From: B13-G4 sp030606805
GTDB lineage: Bacteria > Desulfobacterota > Desulfobacteria > Desulfobacterales > ETH-SRB1
Assembly: GCA_030606805.1 (NCBI GenBank)
Contig: JAUWFS010000029.1
Span: 1 to 23,239, forward strand
DNA: 23,239 nt
Direction: 5' to 3'
Shown here: positions 1 through 7,661 of the stretch, one piece after another
Layout: each line of letters opens with the position of its first letter
Numbering within the stretch: the stretch's first letter is position 1
Position numbers and translations under genes: made by a program
Notes under the pieces: model-generated
Seen by the model: only the letters and a program-made list of their open reading frames with translations
Databases searched by the model: none
What the model was told of the DNA's origin: nothing

Positions 1-258
1 CAGAAATTTGAAAACTCAAAAGTAACTTGTTAACAATTAGAGGTGGCGGGCATTTAAATTTAAAACGGCTGACTGTTTGAGCGTATTAGTGAGCATTAAG
101 AAAAAAAAGGCACTTTTGTATATTTTTGTTAAAAGGATAAACTCAAGCCATAACGTTCTATTTTTCTTTAGGCTCACTTATGCGCGAGTTTCAGACGTTC
201 TTAAATTTAATTGCCCGCTGCCTCTGGTTAATCTCATATTTGAGTTTTCAAATTTCTG
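1..258. repeat. Outer 20-bp perfect inverted repeat around the first repeat element
   Basis: Bases 1-20 (CAGAAATTTGAAAACTCAAA) are the exact reverse complement of 239-258. Because the left arm starts at the window edge, it may extend further left. The pair encloses the 49-215 element, so the whole looks like nested mobile DNA or a MITE-like structure. No protein in this stretch looks real. The histidine kinase starts 99 bases after the right arm. Confidence 0.75.
49..215. repeat. MITE-like inverted-repeat element, copy 1
   Basis: Both ends are imperfect inverted repeats: GGCATTTAAATTTAAAACG at the left and CGTTCTTAAATTTAATTGCC at the right. The complementarity continues inward to AGTGAGCATTAAGAAAAA against TTTTTCTTTAGGCTCACT. 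A related copy in the same orientation lies at 22856-23046. It is about 167 bp, without coding capacity. The repeat and its second copy are visible directly; its mobility is inferred. Confidence 0.75.
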
Positions 259-357
259 TTTTAGAAATAATTGCGGATGTGATCTTATTATGGTATTGTT
301 TAGATTTAATACGTTTGGGGCGGACTTTTTTGACCAGGATTAACTGGAGATTGTCAA

Positions 358-2460
358 ATGCTGAAAATGCCAAGCTATAAAAAACCGGAAAAAATAACTT
401 TTGAGCACGAAAAGATGGAGGTAAAGCATCTTGAAAATGAAAAGCTTTACAGCAACATCCTTGAATACATAAGCGACGGCATAATGGTTCTGGATTCTAA
501 CTTTCGCTTTACACACTGGAATAGGGCAATGGAAAAAATATCCCAAATTCCACGAGAGAAAGTTGTTGGCAGTGGAAAAAGCGCATGGGAAATTTTTCCT
601 GACCTGGCAAAAGACGGTATGGATGAAATTATGTGGAAGGCAATGCAAGGTGAAGTCACCAAGCAAAAATATACTCCACTGCGTTTCACTAAAAAAAAAA
701 GCGGTTTTATTTCAGAAATGTTTTTTCCGCTCAGAAATACTAAATCGGAAATTCGCGGTATAGTCGGAGTAATTCGTGATATCACCGACAGTAAACAGGC
801 AGAAGAGACTATACGTCTTAATGAATCTCGTCTCAACGTGCTGTTGAAACTTAACCAAATGACTGAAGCATCCTTACAGGAAATAAAGGACTTTGCTCTC
901 GAAGCTGCCGTTAATCTCACTAAGAGCAAAATCGGCTATCTTGCATTTATGAACGATGACGAGAGTATTCTTAGTATGCACTCCTGGTCGAGGAATACAG
1001 TAAAACAATGCGCCATTAGCAATAAACCACTAACCTACCCTATGGAAACAATGGGTCTGTGGGGTGAAGCTGTTAGACAGCGAAAGGCTATTATTACCAA
1101 TAATTATTCCGTTCCCAACCCTTTTAAGAAAGGCTTTCCAAAGGGTCATATAAAAATAATTCGTCACATGAACGTCCCGCTCTTTGAAGGCAATCGCATT
1201 ATTATCGTTGCAGGCCTGGGAAATAAAGAAAATGATTACGATGAATTAGACGTCCGCCAGCTTACATTATTAATGCAGGATATGTGGAGTCTTATACAGC
1301 ACAAGCAAGCGGAAAAAGAAAAAAAGAAAATAGAAGTTCAACTTTTACAGGCACAAAAGACCAAAACAATAGGCACGCTTGTTGGAGGTATTGCCCATAA
1401 TTTTAACAACCTGCTTATGGGAATACAAGGTTATACATCCTTGATGCTTTTTGAGACTGATTCTGCCGATCCAAATTATGCGAGACTTAAAAACATAGAA
1501 AAAATGGTTAAAAGCAGGCTTTACCTTACCAGGCAGCTTCTTGCATATGCCAGGAAAGGCCAGGGTGAAGTCAAGCTGCTTAACTTAAATCAATTGGTTG
1601 AAGAGACCTCAAAAACCTTTGGCAGAACTAGAAAGGAGTTTACAATACGCCGTGAACTTGCCGACAACCTATATACAATAGAGGCAGACCAGGGACAGAT
1701 TGAGCAGACTCTATTGAATCTTTATGTTAATGCTGCCGACGCTATGCCTGAAGGTGGTGAGCTTACCTTAAAAACCATTAATTCTTCCCACAAAAACATA
1801 AAGGGAAAGCATTTTGTTCCAAAACCGGATAACTATGTCATGTTATCGGTTGCAGATACAGGTGTGGGTATGGACAAACTTACAATTAAACGAATTTTTG
1901 AACCGTTCTTTACAACAAAGAGCGGCCAGGGCACAGGTCTCGGCCTGGCTTCAGTATACGGAACCATAAAGGTTCATAACGGATATATTAATGTCGATTC
2001 CAAGAAGGGTCTTGGAACAACATTCAAAATTTATCTGCCTGCTTCTGAAATAAAGCTCCGGAAAACAGTTAAGATCCCAGAAGAACTGATTAAAGGAACA
2101 GGAACGGTGCTTATGGTTGATGATGAAGAGGTCATTATAGAGGTTGGCAGAGAACTGCTGGGGGCCATTGGTTACAAGGTATTAACGGCGATAGATGGAA
2201 AAGAGGCTATTGAAATTTACAAAAAAAATATGGATAAGATAGACATTGTCCTTCTGGATATGATTATGCCCGATATGGGTGGCGGGAAAGTCTTCGACAT
2301 AATAAAAAAGATCAATCCCGACGCAAAGGTACTTCTTATAAGTGGATACAGTTTAGACAATCAGGCAGCGGAGATCTTAAACCGCGGCTGTGATGGTTTT
2401 ATGCAGAAACCCTTTAATTTAAATGAGTTATCTGGAAAAATAAGAAAAATCATACAATAA
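358..2460 (+). CDS. Hybrid sensor histidine kinase (PAS-GAF-HisKA-HATPase-REC)
   Basis: A 700-residue soluble hybrid kinase that senses an unknown signal and passes phosphate from His to an internal receiver Asp. Domains in order: PAS (about 28-150, with the SDGIMVLDSNFRFTHWN opening), a GAF-type sensor (about 165-315), HisKA with the phospho-acceptor His347 in GGIAHNFNNLL, an ATPase domain with NAADAMPEGG (N box), DTGVGM and GTGLGLA, and a C-terminal receiver (about 585-700) with VDDEE and phospho-acceptor Asp634 in LLDMIMPD. There are no membrane segments or signal peptide, so it should be cytoplasmic. The ATG at 358 is chosen because GGAG lies 8 bases upstream. No separate response regulator or output gene is adjacent, so the partner is unknown. 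Domain calls are firm; the signal cannot be read from the sequence. Confidence 0.95.
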   Translation: MLKMPSYKKPEKITFEHEKMEVKHLENEKLYSNILEYISDGIMVLDSNFRFTHWNRAMEKISQIPREKVVGSGKSAWEIFPDLAKDGMDEIMWKAMQGEVTKQKYTPLRFTKKKSGFISEMFFPLRNTKSEIRGIVGVIRDITDSKQAEETIRLNESRLNVLLKLNQMTEASLQEIKDFALEAAVNLTKSKIGYLAFMNDDESILSMHSWSRNTVKQCAISNKPLTYPMETMGLWGEAVRQRKAIITNNYSVPNPFKKGFPKGHIKIIRHMNVPLFEGNRIIIVAGLGNKENDYDELDVRQLTLLMQDMWSLIQHKQAEKEKKKIEVQLLQAQKTKTIGTLVGGIAHNFNNLLMGIQGYTSLMLFETDSADPNYARLKNIEKMVKSRLYLTRQLLAYARKGQGEVKLLNLNQLVEETSKTFGRTRKEFTIRRELADNLYTIEADQGQIEQTLLNLYVNAADAMPEGGELTLKTINSSHKNIKGKHFVPKPDNYVMLSVADTGVGMDKLTIKRIFEPFFTTKSGQGTGLGLASVYGTIKVHNGYINVDSKKGLGTTFKIYLPASEIKLRKTVKIPEELIKGTGTVLMVDDEEVIIEVGRELLGAIGYKVLTAIDGKEAIEIYKKNMDKIDIVLLDMIMPDMGGGKVFDIIKKINPDAKVLLISGYSLDNQAAEILNRGCDGFMQKPFNLNELSGKIRKIIQ

Positions 2461-2475
2461 AATAGTGAAAGAAAA

Positions 2476-2622
2476 ATCGGCATCCTTCATTCACCAGTTT
2501 ACACTTTTTTCGAAAAAGCGTGTATTATCGAATTGAATGCCGATGTCGAAACTGGAAATTTGAAATTAGGTAACGCATCTACATCTTTGTATTTTTTCTA
2601 ATTTCTATTTTTTTCCAATTTC
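2476..2622. repeat. Nested inverted repeats in the intergenic region; possible terminator
   Basis: The stretch between the kinase and the FmdB gene holds two inverted repeats. ATCGGCAT at 2476-2483 pairs with ATGCCGAT at 2537-2544, enclosing ACACTTTTTTCGAAAAAGCG, which itself folds. Then 2548-2569 (GAAACTGGAAATTTGAAATT...) pairs imperfectly with 2598-2622. The first structure could terminate the kinase transcript, but no clean stem plus U-tract is seen. They are more likely short repeat elements. Confidence 0.5.
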
Positions 2623-2690
2623 ACTGCCAAAATACAAGATCAACAAAGTGTAAACTACTTTTGACTTGTCGTAAAGGATACCGAAAAATC

Positions 2691-3188
2691 ATGCCTATTT
2701 ACGAATTTTACTGCAGCAAATGCAATACAATTTATAATTTCTTTTCCAGAACCGTAAACACAACAAAAATGCCCGACTGCCCTAAATGCAAAAAATATAA
2801 ACTTACCCGGCAGATGTCTGCCTTTGCAGTTACAGGAAAGGCAACAGAAGACAGCAACGACATGGACGATCTTCCCTTTGATGAAAGCAAATTAGAAAGC
2901 GCCATTCAAATGCTGGGCAAAGAGGCAGACAAGATAAATGAAGATGATCCGAGGCAGGCCGCAAACCTTATGCGCAAGCTTACAAATATGACAGGGATTG
3001 AACTCGGCCGGGGCATGGAAGAAGCATTAAGCCGCATGGAAAAAGGAGAAGATCCCGAAAAAATTGAGGCTGAAATGGGAGATACTCTTGAAAGCGAAGA
3101 ACCGTTTTTACTGCCGGATAAAAATGGAAAACCAGCAAAAGCCAAATACATCAGGCCATTAAGAGACGAAACACTTTATGATCTCTGA
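2691..3188 (+). CDS. FmdB-family zinc-ribbon protein
   Basis: A 165-residue protein starting MPIYEFYCSKC, the hallmark opening of the FmdB/CxxC_CXXC_SSSS putative regulatory family. The zinc ribbon is formed by Cys8-x2-Cys11 and Cys30-x2-Cys33. The rest is acidic and helical, with no other known domain; the ~115-residue extension after the ribbon is longer than in minimal family members. The ATG at 2691 is preferred over a TTG at 2661 because it begins the conserved zinc-ribbon motif and AAGGAT lies about 10 bases upstream. The role is not well established for the family: regulation or metal/nucleic-acid binding are possibilities. The stop codon is the first part of the inverted repeat at 3188, which could act as terminator. 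Confidence 0.85.
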   Translation: MPIYEFYCSKCNTIYNFFSRTVNTTKMPDCPKCKKYKLTRQMSAFAVTGKATEDSNDMDDLPFDESKLESAIQMLGKEADKINEDDPRQAANLMRKLTNMTGIELGRGMEEALSRMEKGEDPEKIEAEMGDTLESEEPFLLPDKNGKPAKAKYIRPLRDETLYDL

Positions 3189-3295
3189 TATAGACTTTCA
3201 GATAATTAATTTCACTGTGTTATCAGTCGTCGATGTATAACTAATACGCCTTCCTCCTTCTGGCCTTGTGAAATTAATTATCTGAAAGTCTATAT
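3188..3295. repeat. 28-bp perfect inverted repeat (108-bp MITE-like element)
   Basis: 3188-3215 and 3268-3295 are perfect reverse complements, built on TATAGACTTTCAGATAATT, around a 52-base loop. A third arm occurs at 7396-7426, so this is a dispersed repeat rather than a simple terminator. It starts inside the stop codon of the FmdB gene and ends 21 bases before the stop of the convergent gene, so it may still serve as a two-way terminator. Confidence 0.8.
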
Positions 3296-3315
3296 ATAGT
3301 CTCGAATGGATTATC

Positions 3316-4164
3316 TTAAATCAAAGGGTACTGCTTGCCATAAACCGCAAGAGTGATCGTGTCTATTATTACTATGTTATTCATTACATCCTCTTTACTG
3401 ACATGCGGAATTCTTACTCCACGAGATATCAATGTCTCCATGTTGTTTTTATTCAGCAGCTCTTCAAACTTAACTGCTTTTTGAAGGTCTTGAAAATATA
3501 ATTCCTTTTTGTCTAAAAGGGATTGCAATATATTTTTGTCATCTTTAATTCCGTCAAAAAAGTCCGGCACAAAATCCAGACATTTAAAAAAATAGTCTTC
3601 TTCAACTTTTAATTTTTCAAAGAAAGAACTCAAAAACTTAATCTTGTTTTCAGAAAGTACTGTCATGGCGTTTCGCAGTTTGACCTTAACAGTGGTTCTA
3701 CGCTTATCGGGGACAAATTTGTTTATTGCTTTAAGAAGCCTTTTATTCAGTTTTCTTGAAATATTAAGACGGGAAACAAATTGCAGCGCAGATAATTCCG
3801 GAACAATAAACTTTATTGAACCTTTGTTCTCTGGGAAATGTATTGTTGTTACTAACTTTTTATTTAAAATATAATTTATTACTTTTTCTTCATCTTTTTT
3901 TTTAAAATCTTTGCTTTCAAGAAATTCTTCGAGCTTAATTTGGACAAGCTCATCAGGAAAAAATATCAGCTCAATTAATGGATCCCTTTCACAATTGTGC
4001 TCGTCATAAATAATTTCTTCAAGTTCATTTATAGAAGGGTTTGAAAAAGTAGAATCAATATAGTGCATAATGTCATCACTTAAGACAAAACCATCCCTGA
4101 AAATCCGCTCAATCTTCCCGGCAAGTAAAAAACATTTTTTATCATCATGCTTAAATTTTTGCAT
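3316..4164 (-). CDS. Hypothetical protein, charged and helical
   Basis: I do not recognise a family. The product is about 282 residues, rich in Lys, Glu, Asp and Phe, with no membrane segment, signal peptide or cysteine motif. Most of it looks alpha-helical. The ATG at 4164 (MQKFKHDDKK) is preferred. The reading frame can be extended to a TTG at 4212, but the added 16 residues (MFIHCLAKKLIKKVYK) look like untranslated upstream sequence. Neither start has a good ribosome-binding site. It stands alone, convergent with the FmdB gene and downstream of nrdG on the same strand, separated from nrdG by about 200 bases without a gene. The length and unbroken frame support a real gene; function unknown. 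Confidence 0.7.
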   Translation of the reverse strand: MQKFKHDDKKCFLLAGKIERIFRDGFVLSDDIMHYIDSTFSNPSINELEEIIYDEHNCERDPLIELIFFPDELVQIKLEEFLESKDFKKKDEEKVINYILNKKLVTTIHFPENKGSIKFIVPELSALQFVSRLNISRKLNKRLLKAINKFVPDKRRTTVKVKLRNAMTVLSENKIKFLSSFFEKLKVEEDYFFKCLDFVPDFFDGIKDDKNILQSLLDKKELYFQDLQKAVKFEELLNKNNMETLISRGVRIPHVSKEDVMNNIVIIDTITLAVYGKQYPLI

Positions 4165-4360
4165 TTTGTATACTTTTTTAATTAGCTTTTTTGCAAGGCA
4201 ATGAATGAACAACGGAAAGTTTTTTGATGCAACAGAAGATCTAAGGCAGCAGGAAAACTTGTGAACTAAGGTCTGGAGATAAAGGAGACTTTTGTTCTAA
4301 TTTTAGAGGCTGCTGCTGGTAAACCGCCAACCGTGAACTGTAAACCTTTGTCACTATACG

Positions 4361-5059
4361 TTATCGGACAATACATTTCTCTACCCATCTTTGCGCCACG
4401 GACTTTAATTCCATTAGCTCATCATACTTATAAATATTAGAATTATCCCTGAAGAATTCAGGATGCAGAACATTTGTTTTACTAAATTGCTGCAATGCAT
4501 AAAGCTTTGAGCCTTCAAGCCAATAACTTATATTATCAAAAATACTTTTATTAACCAGTGACTTAATGCAGGTAGTCCGGAACTCATAATCTATATTTGA
4601 TTCCTTTATGATGCGTACACTTAAAAAAATGTCATCCGTGCTGGAATTGTCTTTTATTAATGGGGTGTAGTGTGAGGGATCTGTCTTTATATCCATTGCT
4701 ATATAGTTTACAAGATCTTCGTCTATGAGCTTCCTTATTACTTCAGGCCTGCTTCCGTTTGTGTCCAGCTTAACGGGATAATCCATAAGCCGGATTTTTT
4801 CACAAAACGATATAAGACCTTTTTGCAGCGTTGGCTCACCACCTGAAACAACAACTCCGTCCAGAAACCCCTTGCGGCTTCCAAGAAAATCAAATATCAG
4901 GTCTTCGCTCAAATAACCAGTGGATAGAGACCTCCCCTTTGCAAGTTCAGGATTGTGGCAATAAGGACAGTCAAAGTTGCACCCGGAAAGAAAGATAACA
5001 CAACTTATCTTTCCCGGATAATCAATTAAAGAATTCTTATGTAATCCACCTATGATCAT
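4361..5059 (-). CDS. nrdG: Anaerobic ribonucleoside-triphosphate reductase activating protein
   Basis: A 232-residue radical-SAM activase. It installs the glycyl radical on NrdD under anoxic conditions. The [4Fe-4S] cluster ligands are Cys27, Cys31 and Cys34 in GCNFDCPYCHNPEL (C-x3-C-x2-C). The SAM-binding GGE motif is seen in VVSGGEPTLQ, followed by a KLDTNGS strand. It starts 6 bases after the nrdD stop, with an AGGTGG site inside the end of nrdD about 11 bases upstream, so the two are co-expressed. The length suits the NrdG2-like branch usually found beside NrdD proteins with an ATP cone. Confidence 0.93.
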   Translation of the reverse strand: MIIGGLHKNSLIDYPGKISCVIFLSGCNFDCPYCHNPELAKGRSLSTGYLSEDLIFDFLGSRKGFLDGVVVSGGEPTLQKGLISFCEKIRLMDYPVKLDTNGSRPEVIRKLIDEDLVNYIAMDIKTDPSHYTPLIKDNSSTDDIFLSVRIIKESNIDYEFRTTCIKSLVNKSIFDNISYWLEGSKLYALQQFSKTNVLHPEFFRDNSNIYKYDELMELKSVAQRWVEKCIVR

Positions 5060-5065
5060 AAAAAC

Positions 5066-7174
5066 TTAAGCCACCTTCTTTGAGAAATCAGGGTTAAATG
5101 TTTTTCTCATATTAAACTCCGCCCTCTTTCCATTATTCCATTGTTTTACCGGTCTTAAATAACCCACAACCCTGGAGTATATTTCAGTCTCCTGATTACA
5201 GATTGAGCATCTCTCCTGTTTGCCGATCAGATAACCGTGAGATGGGCATACGCTGAAAGTTGGTGTAAGTGTAAAATAAGGCAGGCGGAAATTGGTTGCC
5301 ACTTTCCGGATGAGACCCTTTACTGCTTCTATGTCACTCACCAGTTCACCGAGAAAAACATGAAGTACAGTCCCTCCTGTATATTTTGCCTGAAGCTGAT
5401 CCTGAAGCATCAGTGTTTCGTAAATATCATCCGAATAGTTTACCGGAAGCTGGGTTGAATTTGTATAGTATGGATCAGCCCCCTTTTTATAATCTTCCTC
5501 GTTTGCACAAATAATTTCAGGGAACTGTTTTTTATCAAGCATGGAAAGGCGATAGGATGTTCCTTCTGCCGGCGTTGCTTCAAGATTGAAAATATCACCT
5601 GTTTTCTCCTGTATCCCTGAAATCAGATCACGCATGAAATCCATTACTTTAAGAGAAAACTTTTGTCCTGCATCGCTTGCGATATCTTCCCCAATAAAAT
5701 TTAAACAGGCCTCATTCATGCCTATGATTCCAATTGTGGAGAAATGATTCTTCCAGTAAAGGCCTGAGCCCTGTTTGATTTCTCTTAAATAAAACTTTGA
5801 ATAAGGATACAAATCTCTGTCAGTAAATCTTTCAAGTATCTTTCTTTTTATCGACAGACTATCAACAGCTAACTGTACTTTTTCTTTTAAATCATCAAAA
5901 AATTCGTGTTCCTTTTTTGCAATGTATCCTATTCTCGGAAGATTAATTGTCACAACCCCGATTGAACCGGTAAGTGGATTTGCCCCGAAAAGGCCTCCTC
6001 CTCTTTTTAACAACTCCCTGTTGTCAAGACGCAGGCGGCAGCACATAGACCTTGCATCGTCCGGCGACATGTCTGAATTAATAAAATTTGAAAAATATGG
6101 GATACCGTATTTGCCTGTCATCTTCCATATCATCTCAAGATTAGGATTATCCCAGTCAAAATCCTTAGTGATGTTATATGTTGGTATGGGAAATGTGAAA
6201 ACCCTGCCCTTTGCATCGCCTTCCATCATTACTTCGGCAAATGCCTTGTTGATCATATCAATTTCCGGCTGAAAATCGGAATATGTCTCGCCGCGCTCTT
6301 TTCCCCCCAGAATTACCGGTTGGTCCTTCAAAATTGAAGGCACGTAAAGATCCATGGTAATATTTGTAAAAGGAGTCTGGAAACCAACACGTGTAGGAAT
6401 GTTAATGTTAAAAACAAATTCCTGAAGGGCCTGCTTAACTTCAATATAGCCTAAATTATCATAACGCACAAATGGAGCGAGAAGAGTGTCAAAATTGGAA
6501 ATAGCCTGTGCTCCCGCAGCCTCACCCTGGAGTGTGTAGAAAAAGTTTACAATCTGGCCAAGAGCTGATCTCAGATGTTTCGGGGGTGCGCTCTCTACTT
6601 TGCCCTCAACTCCCTTAAAGCCCTGTATTAGCAGATCACGTAAATCCCATCCAACGCAATATATCGACAGAAGGCTAAGATCGTGGATGTGAAGATCACC
6701 ATTTTTATGAGCAGATCTGATCTCAGGTGGATAAATCCTGTTCAACCAGTACTCTGATGTTACATCCGAGGAAATGTAATTATTGAGACCTTGAAGCGAA
6801 TAGCACATATTGCTGTTTTCCTTGATCTTCCAGTCTAATTGCTGGATGTAGTGATCAACAAGATCAACATTAGCCTTGGTTACGAGGTTTCTTATCTGCG
6901 AATGCTGTTCCCTGTATATGATATATGACTTGGCTGTCTTATAGAACGGAGAATCAAGCAATACCCTCTCAACAATATCCTGAATCTCTTCCACCTCCGG
7001 AAGAGGACCGAGACGAAGCTCATGAGCTAATGTAAGTACTTTTAGCGTAAGTTTTTTTGCTTCTTTTTCTTTGAATTCTCCGGTTGCTTTGCCTGCCTTA
7101 ATAACGGCGGCCGTAATTTTTGTAGAATCAAACTCAACTACTCTTCCGTTCCGTTTTTTGATTTCTTCAAACAC
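5066..7174 (-). CDS. nrdD: Anaerobic (class III) ribonucleoside-triphosphate reductase
   Basis: A 702-residue enzyme that makes deoxyribonucleotides without oxygen. The N-terminus (about 1-95) is an ATP cone for allosteric control, starting KKRNGRVVEFDSTKITAAV. The catalytic barrel contains the SMCCRLRLDNREL segment with the probable thiyl-radical cysteine. The C-terminus has a zinc site (Cys643, His646, Cys656, Cys659 in CPSHGYL...CSIC) and the glycyl-radical loop with Gly671 in SRVVGYLRP. CxxH replaces CxxC in the first zinc knuckle. The start is a GTG at 7174 with a strong AGGTGG site 5 bases upstream. It is the first gene of an nrdD-nrdG operon, with a promoter and operator-like palindrome near 7264-7291. 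The enzyme implies an anaerobic lifestyle. Confidence 0.96.
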   Translation of the reverse strand: MFEEIKKRNGRVVEFDSTKITAAVIKAGKATGEFKEKEAKKLTLKVLTLAHELRLGPLPEVEEIQDIVERVLLDSPFYKTAKSYIIYREQHSQIRNLVTKANVDLVDHYIQQLDWKIKENSNMCYSLQGLNNYISSDVTSEYWLNRIYPPEIRSAHKNGDLHIHDLSLLSIYCVGWDLRDLLIQGFKGVEGKVESAPPKHLRSALGQIVNFFYTLQGEAAGAQAISNFDTLLAPFVRYDNLGYIEVKQALQEFVFNINIPTRVGFQTPFTNITMDLYVPSILKDQPVILGGKERGETYSDFQPEIDMINKAFAEVMMEGDAKGRVFTFPIPTYNITKDFDWDNPNLEMIWKMTGKYGIPYFSNFINSDMSPDDARSMCCRLRLDNRELLKRGGGLFGANPLTGSIGVVTINLPRIGYIAKKEHEFFDDLKEKVQLAVDSLSIKRKILERFTDRDLYPYSKFYLREIKQGSGLYWKNHFSTIGIIGMNEACLNFIGEDIASDAGQKFSLKVMDFMRDLISGIQEKTGDIFNLEATPAEGTSYRLSMLDKKQFPEIICANEEDYKKGADPYYTNSTQLPVNYSDDIYETLMLQDQLQAKYTGGTVLHVFLGELVSDIEAVKGLIRKVATNFRLPYFTLTPTFSVCPSHGYLIGKQERCSICNQETEIYSRVVGYLRPVKQWNNGKRAEFNMRKTFNPDFSKKVA

Positions 7175-7263
7175 TTATACCACCTATTAAAATTCTGTTG
7201 GAATTGATTTAAAATTAGTGATAGACTTACTAATTGCTGAATTAAATATTGACGTTAGGCCTG

Positions 7264-7318
7264 TTAATACCACACATATAGTATGTGTCAATAAAAAAAT
7301 TACAGCATATGGTATTAA
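7264..7318 (-). promoter_or_regulatory. Probable nrdDG promoter with overlapping palindromic operator
   Basis: On the minus strand TTGACA (7286-7291) and TATTAA (7264-7269) are separated by 16 bases, a plausible sigma-70-type promoter about 80 bases from the nrdD start. Between and over them lies the palindrome ACACATA-N3-TATGTGT (7272-7288). A second inverted repeat, TTAATACCA (7264-7272) with TGGTATTAA (7310-7318), brackets it. Such placement suggests a repressor site. NrdR is the usual RNR repressor, and its box is also ACAC...GTGT, but this palindrome is 17 rather than 16 bases long and lacks the usual paired box. The regulator is therefore uncertain. Confidence 0.55.
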
Positions 7319-7395
7319 GGATTAAATAATACCTAAAGCAAGCATTTCAAATGGAATCCCCCTTTGACCTGCAAGACAAAATGCTCTCCGCTACC

Positions 7396-7426
7396 TATAG
7401 ACTTTCAGATAATTCATTTCACAAGG
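7396..7426 (+). repeat. Solo arm of the 3188-3295 inverted repeat
   Basis: TATAGACTTTCAGATAATT followed by CATTTCACAAGG matches both arms of the 3188-3295 element with a single A/C difference in the core. It also shares the extra AAGG with the right arm. No second arm is visible nearby, so this is a partial copy or a solo end. Confidence 0.7.
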
Positions 7427-7661
7427 ATAGAGATTAAAAAAAATGAAGGATGAAAGGACAGAGGTCTGAACTGCGGTATGGTTGGATAATTAGACGGGTG
7501 GGAACGGGACATGACAAGATTATGGTTCTGAAGGCGCATGGCGGGAAGCGCAGAGATGGGAGGCGAGGAGGCCGAAATGCTGGGATGTCAAGCAGGCAAA
7601 GGGGCAGAGAACAGCGGGGGCAAGCAGGGCGAGAACTCAAAATACAGGAGTCGGGCGGTGA
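7427..7661. other. Intergenic, G-rich on the plus strand, no convincing gene
   Basis: Purine-rich sequence with many GGG/GAGG runs. Short open frames exist on both strands, but their products are low-complexity and without family resemblance. The composition differs sharply from the AT-rich nrd region beside it. It may be a degraded repeat or the flank of the incoming DUF4143 gene. I see no RNA gene in it. Confidence 0.4.

Noticed and set aside
77..380. Two short plus-strand open frames before the histidine kinase
   Set aside because: They run through inverted-repeat DNA, lack ribosome-binding sites and have no protein-like composition.
4213..4360. GCAGCAG/CTGCTGC inverted pair after nrdG
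   Set aside because: Only 7 bp with a loop of about 70 bases and no U-tract; not enough to call a terminator.
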